64,000 bases of DNA from Ostreococcus mediterraneus. Its lineage: Eukaryota > Chlorophyta > Mamiellophyceae > Mamiellales > Bathycoccaceae. The stretch lies in contig WMKK01000007.1 in NCBI GenBank assembly GCA_012295225.1, positions 1 through 64,000 of the forward strand, in the 5' to 3' direction. Positions 1 to 11,754 of this stretch are shown piece by piece. Position 1 is the stretch's first letter, and the number at the start of each line of letters is the position of its first letter. Both the position numbers and the translations under genes were made by a program. The notes beneath the pieces are model-generated. The model was given only the letters and a program-made list of their open reading frames with translations. It made no database searches and was not told the origin of the DNA.

Positions 1-381
1 TAGGGCTTTTTGTCGTGGACGATATGGAAGCGACGACGGAGATACAATGCGACGTGCGCAAATGAAAACAAGTCAGATAATAGCCTTTACACATTTCCAG
101 CAAGGTTCACGAAGCTTTCCGGCGATTCGCGCCCTTTTCAAAACGACATGCACGGCGTGATGCGCGACGGCTCTCTGGACGAGGACACGCGAGGCGGGAG
201 GGGAGGAGAACGGCGACGAGGACGACGGAGAATGCGAGTATACGCGGAGATACGAAAGCAAGGCTGACGTTATTGTTCACACATTCATAGCGAGTTTCAG
301 CACTTTTGTTGACCAATCGCACCCTTTTCAAAACTACATGCATCGATGGATGCGCTACGGGAACGTCTCCGGCACGTGACG
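1..381. other. Gene-free left edge with a diverged direct repeat
   Basis: No credible gene was found between the window edge and the stop codon of the POLD2 gene at 382. The stretch holds two copies of an 81-nt unit (see the repeat entry) that read open on both strands for short distances. Only short reading frames without recognisable domains are present. It may be the 3' part of a gene lying to the left, or decayed sequence. Confidence 0.5.
90..360. repeat. Two-copy imperfect direct repeat, 81-nt units 190 bp apart
   Basis: Units at 90-170 and 280-360 align without gaps at about 57 of 81 positions by hand count. The best block is around CCCTTTTCAAAAC, followed by a conserved ATGCGC.ACGG block. 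The minus-strand reading of both copies preserves a common pattern (HVVLKR then CV). That hints at a former or partial coding repeat. Confidence 0.6.
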
Positions 382-1770
382 CTAGCATTCAAACGTCAAC
401 GGGAAGACTTCGAGCGTGGACGTGTTCACGAGTACAGCAGTGCCCGTGGTTGAGAACTTCGGAACAGAAATCACCACGGTTTCGCCGCGGTTTGGATGCG
501 TCACGCGTTCATACCCAAATGCCTCTTGGCAACCTGCAAAATACACGTGCGGAGTGGTTTCCATGACGAATGGATCTCGATCCTTGAACGGATAGCACGC
601 GAGCGTATCTGGCGCACTCGGCGCAATGTGTTGCCATCGAAGCGTGGCACTCAAAGCCGCCACCGCGCGCTTGGCCGCATCATCGCCGATAAATGAACCG
701 TTCTCATCGCCAATATCACTAAACTTCATGACATCCGCAACGTTTTGTCCAGAAGTACCGAGAAATGCGGTTTGGTCAACGGTGAAATCATGGGGATTGG
801 TAACGGTGTGCAACGTGTGCTCGTACCTCGACGCTTCGGGAAAATACACGGGATGCAATGGTTGTTGCGGCATGGCTTGGTTACTCGGGTCAGACTTTCC
901 ACTCATCACATCCACAGGCACTGCGCTCACGAGCTCGGTGAGCATCATATCCAGCTCTTTGAGCGGTCGCGACCGCGCGGCCGCCGCAGCAGCGGCACCG
1001 TTGGCATCCGTGCTCCCATTTGTTTGTTGCTTGGCCGCCGCCGCGTCGTCAGTCGACGCAAGCGTCTGCTTCAACACCCCGCCAGCAACAATTACGCGAC
1101 AAATCTTCCCCGACGCGCGCACGTCGTCGTCATCACCGCCAACGCCAGTAATGTAATCCACAAACATCTGATTCCGCACCGCGGCGTCGGAATCCTCCTC
1201 TCCTATTTCAAATCCAGAAACCAAGCACACGAAACGCGCTTCAGAGTCGTCGGCGCTCTTCGGCTTCGCTTGAACATTCGCCGGCGCAAACACCACGGTG
1301 TCCTCGACAACGAAATCACCCTTCACTGCTTTACCAACGCACCCCACGACCACACCCGTGACAAACGGAGCGGCAGCTATATTCACCAACTTTAATCTCG
1401 CCGACTCGTCTTCGAGCTCCAATCGATCGTCCTCCGCCGTGTACTTCTCCAACGTCTTCACCGCGCTCTTGTCGTAGTCCTTGACGTACTCATCGAGGAT
1501 GACGGGTTTTAAACGCATGTCCTTGTACAACGTCCCGATCACCACGCACCGCTCGCCTTCGACGAGCTCGAGCACCGTGCGCTGCGGCACGCTCGCCCCA
1601 AACGTGTTGGAGCAAGCGTCTCGCACGCGCGGCGCGAGCGCGCGGAATCGTGAGTAGTAGAGCTGAAAGTATTGCCCGTGCATTTTGTTTGCTAACGAGA
1701 ACCTCGAATCGTTCGCCGCGTACGACGACGACGTCGCATCGCGGCGCAACACCAACCTTTCGGGGGTCAT
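382..1770 (-). CDS. POLD2: DNA polymerase delta small (regulatory) subunit, POLD2/p50
   Basis: This 462-aa protein matches the B-subunit family of replicative polymerases along its length. An N-terminal OB-fold region (about residues 40-170, with GERCVVIGTLYKDM and LVTG-like segments) precedes an inactivated calcineurin-like phosphoesterase fold. Family hallmarks are VPVDVMSG, the proline-rich PQQPLHP, FLGTSGQN near residue 338, and the C-terminal APDTLACYPF and PHVYFAG blocks. The subunit bridges the catalytic subunit to accessory subunits at the nuclear replication fork. Length is typical and no intron is needed. The gene is divergent from the MSI1 gene across a 179-bp gap, so the two may share S-phase control. 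A serine/alanine/asparagine-rich insert near residues 245-270 is the only odd part. Confidence 0.93.
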   Translation of the reverse strand: MTPERLVLRRDATSSSYAANDSRFSLANKMHGQYFQLYYSRFRALAPRVRDACSNTFGASVPQRTVLELVEGERCVVIGTLYKDMRLKPVILDEYVKDYDKSAVKTLEKYTAEDDRLELEDESARLKLVNIAAAPFVTGVVVGCVGKAVKGDFVVEDTVVFAPANVQAKPKSADDSEARFVCLVSGFEIGEEDSDAAVRNQMFVDYITGVGGDDDDVRASGKICRVIVAGGVLKQTLASTDDAAAAKQQTNGSTDANGAAAAAAARSRPLKELDMMLTELVSAVPVDVMSGKSDPSNQAMPQQPLHPVYFPEASRYEHTLHTVTNPHDFTVDQTAFLGTSGQNVADVMKFSDIGDENGSFIGDDAAKRAVAALSATLRWQHIAPSAPDTLACYPFKDRDPFVMETTPHVYFAGCQEAFGYERVTHPNRGETVVISVPKFSTTGTAVLVNTSTLEVFPLTFEC

Positions 1771-1806
1771 CGGCTGTTGCCGTGTAACACTGGCGATTTT
1801 TTTAAA

Positions 1807-1814
1807 TTTCGCCC
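1807..1814 (+). promoter_or_regulatory. E2F/DP-like site in the POLD2-MSI1 divergent promoter
   Basis: TTTCGCCC fits the E2F consensus WTTSSCSS. It sits in the 179-bp gap between two divergent genes that act in S phase. This is a consensus match only; short sites occur by chance in GC-rich DNA. Confidence 0.35.
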
Positions 1815-1928
1815 GCGGGTTTGCGTCAATTGGACGATGATGTCACCGAGGGCGTTGACGAACGCGTGCGTCACAACGCGACGACGACCGTCGACCACGG
1901 TGTACGGCGTACGTGCACGTGCGTGTGA

Positions 1929-3212
<1,284 letters not shown>

Positions 3213-3306
3213 TGTGATCGACGTTAAACAAGCGCGGTAGTTAAATTAGTCAATCACACAGCACACACGCACAGTTTCAATAACAGAATATCATCTTGTT
3301 CTTTCT

Positions 3307-3350
3307 ATCATCTTTCCATCATCTTTCCATCGTCATTCCATCGTCATTCG
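3307..3350. repeat. Four tandem 11-bp units
   Basis: Units ATCATCTTTCC (twice) and ATCGTCATTCC/G (twice) run head to tail in the gap between MSI1 and the next gene. They probably fall in 3'UTR or promoter sequence. Confidence 0.8.
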
Positions 3351-3435
3351 TTGTTTGAAAAAAACACTGCGGATTACTTACTACTGCACACCTCAGCGCT
3401 CGAAGCGTGCGTCGCGCGACCGAGTTTACGGAGCC

Positions 3436-3854
3436 ATGGAAACGTCGTCGCGCATCGCCCCCGTTCGCGGTGATGCCCCGCCCTTTGATTTCAAGCAATT
3501 CACCCGCGACATCGTCGTGCCGAGCGACCAAGCATTAGTGCTCGACAAACTGCCTGGTTGGTTTCGAGCAGCGAGTGATGTACGTATGCGTGACGACGTT
3601 TTGATGCGATCGCGGTCGCGCGCGCGACGTTCACATGACGTTGTATGCGCGTTCTCTATCGCCTCGACTAACCTTCGATATGTAATCGTCGATGTAGAAC
3701 GTGGCGCCGATCGACGACACGCCCGAGGAATTTGAAGATTCGCAGGCGGCGGCGGCGACGAGAGGAGGCGTAAAGTCGTCGGCGAAGGCACCAACGCCGA
3801 CAAGTCCGAGCGTTGTTGGACGATACATGGCAAAAGTACGCGCACTGATGATGG

Positions 3855-3888
<34 letters not shown>

Positions 3889-4495
3889 AGAAGAAGAAGA
3901 AAATGACGGTGGAGACAACGAAACAGACGCGGAACGCGAGGCGCGCGAGGCACAATTCTTGGTGAAGCCAGCTAAAGGAGTGAAGCCGTTAGTGTTGAAG
4001 GGTGAACAGGCGGCAGAGCTGATGAACCAACGCAGAGTGAAAAAACCGGTGATTATTGATGACGATGACGACGAAGGTGACGAAGAAGTGATTGGGACGC
4101 AAACGGAGAGTCAAATTCCAAACGCGCCGGCGTCTCCCTCGAAAGCAACGTCGCCGAAGCGAAAGCGCGCCGGTGAAGATCAAGATGATATCATGGTGTC
4201 GCCAAAGCGACCGAGCATCGTCGGTCGCGCAATCAATGCCGTCGTTGGGATGTTGAGCCCACTCCGCTCGCAACCCACGTCGCCTCTCATCGGCGTTAAC
4301 GCCGCCGGGCTGGCATCTCCAGGCCTTCCAAATTCCGTCCTCGTGTCTCCAGGAAGCATGCGCAACATCGTAGGCAATGTTGCGCGTTCAGTGCTGGACG
4401 ATGGCGAGACTCGTCAAGGCAAGGTGGAATGGGGTTCTGCTCGCGCGTACGACGCCAAACGTCAGCCAAATGCCAAGCGCAGTCTCGAATATTAA
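3436..4495 (+). CDS. Acidic, disordered nuclear-type protein with CDK sites (unrecognised)
   Basis: Two exons, 3436-3579 and 3698-4495, join in phase 0 to give 313 aa. The intron has donor GTACGT, a CTAAC branch site at 3668-3672 and acceptor TAG. The second exon has no ATG at its beginning, which supports the splice. The first 60 residues look folded (PFDFKQFTRDIVV, LDKLPGWF); the rest is low-complexity. There are two aspartate runs, a basic SPKRKRAG patch that could be a nuclear localisation signal, and several SP sites including SPKR, a full CDK consensus. A proline/glycine-rich tail ends in a short conserved-looking EWGSARAYD. I do not recognise the family. A cell-cycle-regulated nuclear role is inference only. 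Confidence 0.72.
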
Positions 4496-4708
4496 CAAAC
4501 AAACAAATTTGTACGACGACGACGAGGATGGCAACGGCAATGAATACGCGTTCGTATGCCAAATATAGCGTCCAGCCACATGTAATTTCTAGCGCACGTC
4601 CTTTAGCCTCATAAATAATTGTCTACGCAGGCGAGTTGCTCGGTGCCCGCGGGCGATTTTTCAAAACTCCTCACGAGCTGTCGAACGTAGGCTTCAGATG
4701 TCGACGAC

Positions 4709-5046
4709 ATGATTGGTTGGCACACCTCACCCGGCGGTACGATGACTAGGATATCGATCGATGCCGACGGACCGCCCAATGAAGTCATCGACGACCGCGC
4801 GACTAAGGCGTTGGCCGACGACACCGACGACACCGACGACGACACCGACGACGAGGAGCTGTTGTCTTCACCAATAGGACTAGCTCACGCACCTAGAGAT
4901 GCGTCTCCGTTGGCATCGCCATCGAAACGCGCGCGCGAAGGCACGGAACCTGCGCGAGATGATAGTGCAGCGCGTTCGGTGCGTGCGCGCGCGTGCGAGG
5001 CTGGTGACGCACGAGGTGTGGTAGATGTGATTGATTTGGTTGAAAC

Positions 5047-5078
<32 letters not shown>

Positions 5079-6226
5079 TTGGAAAGGCGAGTCCGCGCGA
5101 AGAGACCATTCGTCGGCCACCGGCGCCGTACGAGGAAGAGGCGCGTAGGATTTTAGCGCAAGAGCTTGCTGACATTCGCGCAGCAGCTGCGGCAAGAACG
5201 TCAGCCGCGGCAACCGTGGCCAGTACGAGTACTCAGCGCGCGCCTTGCGTAGGCTCGGCGAAGACGATGTTTTCTGAAATTACCGCGGTGATCGACGATA
5301 GTTTGAACACCGATGTTGGATACGGTAAAGCGGTGAAGAATGCATTTGAGGCTGGAACGACCGATGGTAAATCGGTCGCAATCATGCATGTCTTTGAGAA
5401 TTTGCCATTGAAATCGAGCATCACGTGGAGGTATCATCAGCCGAGTACCGACCCCGTCGGGCGCGACGATAGCAGCGCACGTAGCGCCGAATACACGGCA
5501 CTATTGTTGAGCGCTCCGGAATTTATTACGCTACTGGAAAACGATCATGCAAAATTCCACGTCATGGTGAAAGATTTCAAGCGCGTAAACCGCGAACCAA
5601 ACCACAAGCTGTGTGTCATCGTGAATGGTTTTCACGATTATTGCGTGCAGCGCGAACGAAAAGAAGCGTACAAAGGGCTCAATGCATTCAGACAGCGAGA
5701 CTTTGATTTTAGTCTAGCGACGATTTTCGCACAGTATCAGAATGTTGTGCTCGTGAACCTGCCTCGCATGGTCAGTTCAATTGACCACGTGGTGACATTG
5801 CACAAAAATCTCGCGGCGTCTCGCTACGAACCAAAGAAAACTTTGCTTGATATCGTAGGCGGGAAAACAACAGCCCGATTTGATGATGGTATATCGCGCG
5901 GCGCGGGAGGTGGTGAACGTCGTAAAGACAAAACCTCGGCGGACATATTTTTCGCTGCATTGATGAAAATCCCCGGCGTTTCTGAATCAATCGCGCGCGG
6001 CATCGTTCAGCAACATCGAACGATGATGGATTTGATGAACATCTACGCCGATCCAACAGCAAGTGATTCGTATAAAACGACACTTCTCGCAGATGTTTTG
6101 GCCGTCGCGTCGACTGGAAAAGGTCAACCGCGTAGGATTGGCCCAGTCGTCAGCGAACGTTTGTATAACATATTTCGGCCATGGCCGCAAAACGATGGCG
6201 GCGGCTCCATCTTCTCTCGACATTAA
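4709..6226 (+). CDS. EME1: EME1-like non-catalytic partner of MUS81 nuclease
   Basis: The protein has 505 aa from this start; a second ATG lies at 4742. The N-terminal 160 residues are acidic and disordered with two aspartate-rich tracts. From about residue 195 it resembles the ERCC4/XPF fold of EME1: a FSEITAVID-like start, a long central sheet (KLCVIVNGFHDY, FAQYQNVVLVNL), then a C-terminal helix-hairpin-helix region (about 420-490; KIPGVSESIARGIV). The ERKxxxD nuclease motif of MUS81 is not visible, fitting the pseudo-nuclease partner. In other eukaryotes MUS81-EME1 cuts branched recombination and stalled-fork intermediates in the nucleus. Sequence conservation of EME1 is low, so the call rests on domain order and the tandem HhH. 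Confidence 0.68.
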
Positions 6227-6435
6227 ACCTTTCCATGCGGAAAACGTGTAGAACAGTAGCAGTAACTTGTAGATTCCGATTCATATGTGTACCTCGTCTA
6301 GTACATTCGTAATTTTCAGTTGAGATACTTTCTTCTTAAGCGTTCACCGAGGCTTCATGTGTCTTCATCGTGTTGGTTGGTGTGGATAGCGCCCGACCCC
6401 CCACTCCCACACAGTTCGGCGCAGTTGAGACGACG

Positions 6436-7401
6436 ATGACGATGACGAATATTGGGCTATCGCACACGCGCGTGGCGACATCGGTGCGACACCACCGCGT
6501 CGACGGGAGACGACGACACAAAACGACGACGACGACGCGCGCCGTGGGTGGGGGCGATGACAAAAGAGCAGTGTTGAGCGATACGACGCCGCAGCCGTTT
6601 ACGGTGCGCGAGGGCGAGCTGGGTAAAGTGGCGAGCGCGGCGTTACCGCTCGTGCTTCGATTCGCCACGGGCGTGCTCATCGGTGGGTATTCGCCGTCGC
6701 TCGTGGACGACGACGGCGGGTACTCGGTGGTGCGTTTTGGAAACAAGATGTTAAAGGAAAGGTCCAAGACGTTGCCCGCGACGCGACAGAGTGAGCCGAT
6801 TGTTATGTATGAATATGAAGGTAGTCCATACTGCAGGAAAGTTCGTGATGCTGCGTCGTTATTGGATTTGGATATCTTGTTCAAGCCGTGTCCACAAGGG
6901 TCGGATGCGTTTCGCGCCGAGAGCAAAGCGCTCGGCGCGAAGACGTACCCATTTATGGTGGACCCGAACAACAACTCTCTCGCCATGGGGGAGTCCGATG
7001 ATATCGTGGAATATTTATTCGAAAGGTATGGTGGTGAGACAAAGATTCCATTCTTGTTAAAGCGCGATGGGGCGTTGACGAACTTCACCGCATACGCGGC
7101 GGCGGTGTCTCGATTAAAAGCCCTACGCGCGCGCAAGGCGAAGACGATGCCTGAAAAGCCGCTCGTGCTCTACACGTACGAAATCTCCCCGTTCTCCAAG
7201 CTCGTGCGTGAAGTGCTCACAGAGTTGTGCATCCCGCACATCGTGCGTTACACCCCGCGCGGTAGCTCCAAACGAGACAGCTTGTACGCTCGCGTCGGGC
7301 ACTTCCAAGTGCCGTATCTCGAAGACGACAACACCGGGGCGCGTATGTTTGAATCAAAGGACATCGTGGCGTACATCGAGAAGACTTATGGTAGCGATTA
7401 G
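6436..7401 (+). CDS. Plastid-type protein with two GST-N/glutaredoxin-like domains
   Basis: I take the ATG at 6436, giving 321 aa; an in-frame ATG at 6370 adds 22 proline-rich residues. The first 50 residues are arginine/threonine-rich, like a transit peptide. Two thioredoxin-fold GST N-terminal modules follow. Module 1 (about 120-195) has SPYCRKV, a cis-proline YPFMVDP and an ESDDIVEYL glutathione-binding segment. Module 2 (about 235-321) has SPFSKLV, VPYLED and ESKDIVAYI. Module 1 keeps the redox cysteine; in module 2 it is a serine. No GST C-terminal helical domain is present. Such tandem proteins occur in plants and algae as plastid glutaredoxin/GST-like proteins. The substrate is unknown. 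Confidence 0.78.
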   Translation: MTMTNIGLSHTRVATSVRHHRVDGRRRHKTTTTTRAVGGGDDKRAVLSDTTPQPFTVREGELGKVASAALPLVLRFATGVLIGGYSPSLVDDDGGYSVVRFGNKMLKERSKTLPATRQSEPIVMYEYEGSPYCRKVRDAASLLDLDILFKPCPQGSDAFRAESKALGAKTYPFMVDPNNNSLAMGESDDIVEYLFERYGGETKIPFLLKRDGALTNFTAYAAAVSRLKALRARKAKTMPEKPLVLYTYEISPFSKLVREVLTELCIPHIVRYTPRGSSKRDSLYARVGHFQVPYLEDDNTGARMFESKDIVAYIEKTYGSD

Positions 7402-7488
7402 GCTCGTCTTTTAGTGAGCACATTATCTTTGAAAGTGTATTATTATTATTATTTGTTGAGCAGTACGGTACCGGTATGCGCGTACATT

Positions 7489-9927
7489 TTACTTGGGCGC
7501 GTCGATCGTCTTGGCCTTTTGGCTCTTTCTCACGAAGAGGATGCAGTACGCGAGCTTGTAGCCGATGCCGATGCCGAGAAGAATCATGGCGTTCTTCAAC
7601 AACTCGTCTGTGGCTTCAATGGCGTCGTAGGAATCGTGAAGTGACGCGAGCACTTCAGCGCCGGTGCGGCCAAAGCACAAGGGCGAAGATCCGCACGAGA
7701 ATCCCTTGGCAGTGGTGGCGTCATCCACGGCGCCAATCCACGTGGCGTCGATGAAGTCGAGGTACACCATGTTCTTGATGGCCCACTTGAGAAACGTAAT
7801 GTAGCCAAACGCGCGGAACGGCCAGACGACGTCACCCTCGCGGATCATAATCCCAGAGAACAAGAAGCCAGCAAACCAGAGGTTCATGTACGACAACATT
7901 CCAAGCAAAGGGTTGTCAAACATCACGGAGAACAATTGAGCGGCGGCTTCAAACGACCACAACGTGAGCGCGTACATCATGATGGTTTGCACAAAGTGCG
8001 GGCCGTACCAATCAACCATGGCGTAAGCTGGGATGGACATAGCAAACAGCGAGAGGATAATCATGAATGGAATTTGAATCAACGAGTTAGCCAGCAAATA
8101 CGCCACTGGGTGGACCATACCATTTTTGACTTCGCGCTTGATGGCGAAAAATTCCTCGTTGGCGACGTACGTCGCAACGACGCCGAGAGACGTAGGGACG
8201 CCCAAGAACCACATGACCAACCACATACGGGCGAAAACTTGCTCTTGGTTGCGTGTTCTTGCTTCGATGTAGATGATAGCGAAGAACATGCACGCCATCA
8301 AGAACATCGCCATCCGTCCGACGTACACAGAGGGATCGCGATAGGTGATTGTCCAATGCCGCTTCATCAACGTCATCATCTGCGAAAAGATGCTCGTCCC
8401 GCGCGCAGACATGTCTTGTAAAGGACCTGTATCACCGGTTTTCGCCGGACCAGGGGTGTACTTGTCCAAAATTTCATCCACTTGCTTCGGGTCGGAGAAC
8501 TCCGAGTTGACGATGTTGAGCATGTGCTCGGCGATGGCGCAGTTTTCGCACACCGGGTAACCGATGTTTGCAAAGTAGCTCTCCGTCTTCGCAGCCGGTC
8601 CGAGATAGGCAACCTTGCCTTTACTCAATAGCATAATTCGATCGAAGCCGTTGAACACAGCACTCGACGGCTGGTGAATTGTGCACACGATGGCAATGTT
8701 TGCCGCTTGCGCGAGTTGACGCAAAAACGCCATGATGGATGCCGCGGCGGCGGCGTCAAGACCAGACGTTGGTTCATCCAAAAACAAGACGGACGGCGAT
8801 GATACTAACGCCAACGCCAAAGACAATCGTCGTTTTTGCCCACCACTTAATCCTTTCAAGAATTGATTACCAACCTTGGTGTCGCGTGACGTCGTCAAAC
8901 CCACCGTGTCGATAATGGCGTTCACGCGCGCCGCCTTTGTCGCGGCGTCCATGTTCAGCAATAAATCCGCCGCGTACGACAGGGTCTCGTGCACAGTTAA
9001 GAATGCCCACAGTCGATCGACTTGTGGCACCGTGGCGCAATGTTTCGTAAACAAAGCCGGGGTGATTGGAATTCCATTCAATCTCACGTCGCCTTCGTAC
9101 GCGCCGCCTTTATCCTCGAGCGTGAGCAGGTCGAGCAAGCACGTTTTCCCAGCCCCACTCGGACCGAGAATGGCGAGTACTTCGCCAGAACTCACATTAC
9201 CTGTGTGTTTAATACGCGCGATAGGCACGACATGCATTAGTCGCGCATGTACCATATACGATAATCAACACTCCGCGCTGAGCGCCACTCCGCGCACCGG
9301 CATCCATGCCATCCCATCGCACGAGGCACAAGTGTGGGAGAGACTTCAGGTTTGGGGGGGACGACGACCGCGCACGACGCGTGCGGGCCATGCGACGTGA
9401 CGACGGACGAACGAGGAAGACCATGCGAAAGCTCACGCGAATCGCGCAATTCCACCCCGCGTCGCACCGTCGCGTCGTCGTCGACGCGCCCGAAACGTCG
9501 CGCGGGATCGGGTTCGCGCGGAGACATCCGTCGAATCGCGCGCATCGTTTGGCCGGCAACGTCGACGACGATGCGACGACGCGAACGCATCGTCGACCGC
9601 TCGCGCGTATGCAAACGAAACTCACGCACCTGATACGCCGTGTAAAATTTCCTTCACCCCAGCCTTTGTCTTCACTGAGAACCGAACGTCGGTGAATTGC
9701 AAGGTCGTCTGCGCCCCTTGCGAGTCGTCCTTGAGCAAATCCAAAAACGACGCATTCTTCTTCACGCGAGCGTTTTCTTCATCCATGGCATTCGTGGGAT
9801 GACTCATATGATGATTCGTAGGTGATATCGTCGCGTTCTCTCGTTCCGGTCGCGATCGTCGTCGTCGCGCGTGCGCGTGTGACGCTCGACGCGCCCCGCG
9901 CGCGGCGCCGTCGATGGAGGGGGGCAT
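7489..9927 (-). CDS. ABCG-family (white-brown) half-transporter
   Basis: Two exons: 9630 upward to the start, and 7489-9200, joined across a 429-nt intron (donor GTGCGT, CTAAT branch site near 9236-9240, acceptor CAG). The junction restores the family-typical ILHGVSG-NVSSGE. Starts are possible at 9927 (669 aa) or 9807 (629 aa). The nucleotide-binding domain has Walker A GPSGAGKT, signature LSGGQKRR and Walker B VLFLDEPTSGLD. The C-terminal half carries about six membrane spans with the ABCG layout. It should act as a dimer exporting lipids or other hydrophobic compounds; the substrate cannot be read from sequence. Membrane location (plasma membrane or plastid) is open. Confidence 0.88.
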
Positions 9928-10012
9928 GGGCACCCAGGGTGCCCACTCACACGCCGATTGTCCGAATCACTCCCCGCGACCGCACGACCGCCGCCGCCGC
10001 CCCCGAACAGCG

Positions 10013-10039
10013 CTGTCGGCTGTCGGCTGTCGGCTGTCG
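10013..10039. repeat. 7-bp tandem repeat (CTGTCGG)n
   Basis: Nearly four head-to-tail copies of CTGTCGG lie in the divergent gap between the ABCG gene and bystin. Confidence 0.8.
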
Positions 10040-10206
10040 AACGCGGACGCGGCGTGGAGTTGGTTTCAGTGTACGGCGCGCGTGCTTGAGTGTGTGCGTG
10101 TGTGGGTTGTGCGTACGTGTGTCGTAGAGCACACGGTACGCGCGCGCGAGTGCGTGCGCGCTAGAGAACGCGCGCGCGTTTTCATTGGTGATTCACCTCG
10201 CGCACG

Positions 10207-11688
10207 ATGCCGCGAGACAAGACGACGACACGCCGCCAGGCGCTCGAACGGGAAATCGAAGCCGATGGCATGGCTAAACCGCGTTCGAAGGCGAAGATGA
10301 CGAAGAAGCGCGATCGTACGGCGGATGAGGAGGATTATTTGCCCGATGCATTGTCGACAAAGATTTTACAGGAGGCTAAAGAGCTACGCGAGGAGGTGGA
10401 AGCCGAGACGAGCGACGAGGACGAGGCTGACGATGCGCGGCGCTCGGGGAAGGCGACGAAAAGTGAGCACAGAGTATCGCTAGGGCGTACGTTGAAGGGT
10501 TCTGCGAAGACTTTGATTGATGATTCGTACGGGAGCGACGATGACGATGACATGGATGGAGGCGGCGGCGGCGGCGGCGGCGCTTTTGACAACGAGGAGT
10601 ATATCGATGAGAAGGACGGTCAGTACGAAGAGATTGAGATTAGCGAAGCAGAAGCCGCAGCACTTTCGGCATTCATGACACCCAGGACCGGGAAGGATCG
10701 AACGTTGTCGGATATGATTATGGAGAAGATCAACGAGCGCGAGAGCGGACACGCTGGTGGAAGCGACAGACACGATGGCGAAGAGGCAATCCCTGAAGGC
10801 TTGGACCAGCGCGTGGTTGAAATTTATAGACAAGTTGGGGTTTTGCTCACGCGATACACCACGGGCAAAGTACCAAAGGCGTTCAAAGTCATCCCAGCCC
10901 TTGGAAATTGGGAGGAAGTGCTGTACTTGACCAATCCGGAGAGTTGGAGCCCGCACGCGATGTATCAAGCTACCCGTCTTTTTGCGTCAAATTTGAACGT
11001 CTCAATGGCTCAAAGGTTCTACAACTTAGTTCTTCTTCCTCGTATTCGTCAGGATATTCAAGATCACAAGCGTCTCCACTTTGCGCTTTTCATGGCGCTT
11101 AAAAAGGCGACGTTCAAGCCAGCGGCGTTTTTCAAAGGAATGCTTTTACCATTGTGTCAAAGCAAAACGTGTACGCTTCGCGAGGCTGTGATTTTCTCCG
11201 CCGTCTTGGCGCGGTGTTCGGTACCAGCGCTACATTCTGCGGCGGTTCTGATGAAGTTGTCCTCCATGGAATACGCTGGTACGACGTCTTTCTTCATGCG
11301 CGTGTTGCTCGACAAGAAGTACGCGTTGCCGTTTTCAGTCGTAGACGCCTTGGTTGATCACTTCTTACGCTTCTCTACCGAAGAGCGTGATTTACCGGTG
11401 GTTTGGCATCAGACGTTGTTGACGTTTGTGCAACGATACAAGACTGTGATCGATAAAGAGAGTAAAACTTTGCTCTTCAAGCTCGTGACGATGAAAAATC
11501 ACTACCTCATCACGCCCGAGATTCGTCGCGAGTTAGCCCACGGCAAGTCCCGTGGCGAACGCGACACCATGGAAACGGACATCAGCGCGGGCGTAGGTGG
11601 CTTTAGTAAATCCGTCAAAGTGAAGGCATTAGCAGAGAACATTCACGACATGCCGGCGATTCCAATGCTCACCGACGACGCCTATTAA
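10207..11688 (+). CDS. BYSL: Bystin (BYSL/Enp1), 40S ribosome biogenesis factor
   Basis: The 493-aa protein has a charged N-terminal third with a glycine run (GGGGGGGG near residue 120). The long bystin helical domain follows (about 195-480). Diagnostic stretches are YTTGKVPKAFKVIP, NWEEVLYLTNPESW, RFYNLVLLPRIRQDI, LHFALFMALKKATFKPAAFFKG and LCQSKTCTLREAVIF. Enp1/bystin binds pre-40S particles in nucleolus and cytoplasm and is needed for 18S rRNA maturation. Length and domain order match the family and no intron is needed. It is divergent from the ABCG gene. Confidence 0.96.
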   Translation: MPRDKTTTRRQALEREIEADGMAKPRSKAKMTKKRDRTADEEDYLPDALSTKILQEAKELREEVEAETSDEDEADDARRSGKATKSEHRVSLGRTLKGSAKTLIDDSYGSDDDDDMDGGGGGGGGAFDNEEYIDEKDGQYEEIEISEAEAAALSAFMTPRTGKDRTLSDMIMEKINERESGHAGGSDRHDGEEAIPEGLDQRVVEIYRQVGVLLTRYTTGKVPKAFKVIPALGNWEEVLYLTNPESWSPHAMYQATRLFASNLNVSMAQRFYNLVLLPRIRQDIQDHKRLHFALFMALKKATFKPAAFFKGMLLPLCQSKTCTLREAVIFSAVLARCSVPALHSAAVLMKLSSMEYAGTTSFFMRVLLDKKYALPFSVVDALVDHFLRFSTEERDLPVVWHQTLLTFVQRYKTVIDKESKTLLFKLVTMKNHYLITPEIRRELAHGKSRGERDTMETDISAGVGGFSKSVKVKALAENIHDMPAIPMLTDDAY

Positions 11689-11754
11689 ATTTAGTGAATT
11701 TTGTGATATCGATTTCACACACAGACTATAATCAACAAATATTGCGCAACAAAT

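Noticed and set aside
10480-10968. Minus-strand frame of 162 codons within bystin
   Set aside because: It is wholly inside a gene with a strong family match; antisense shadow.
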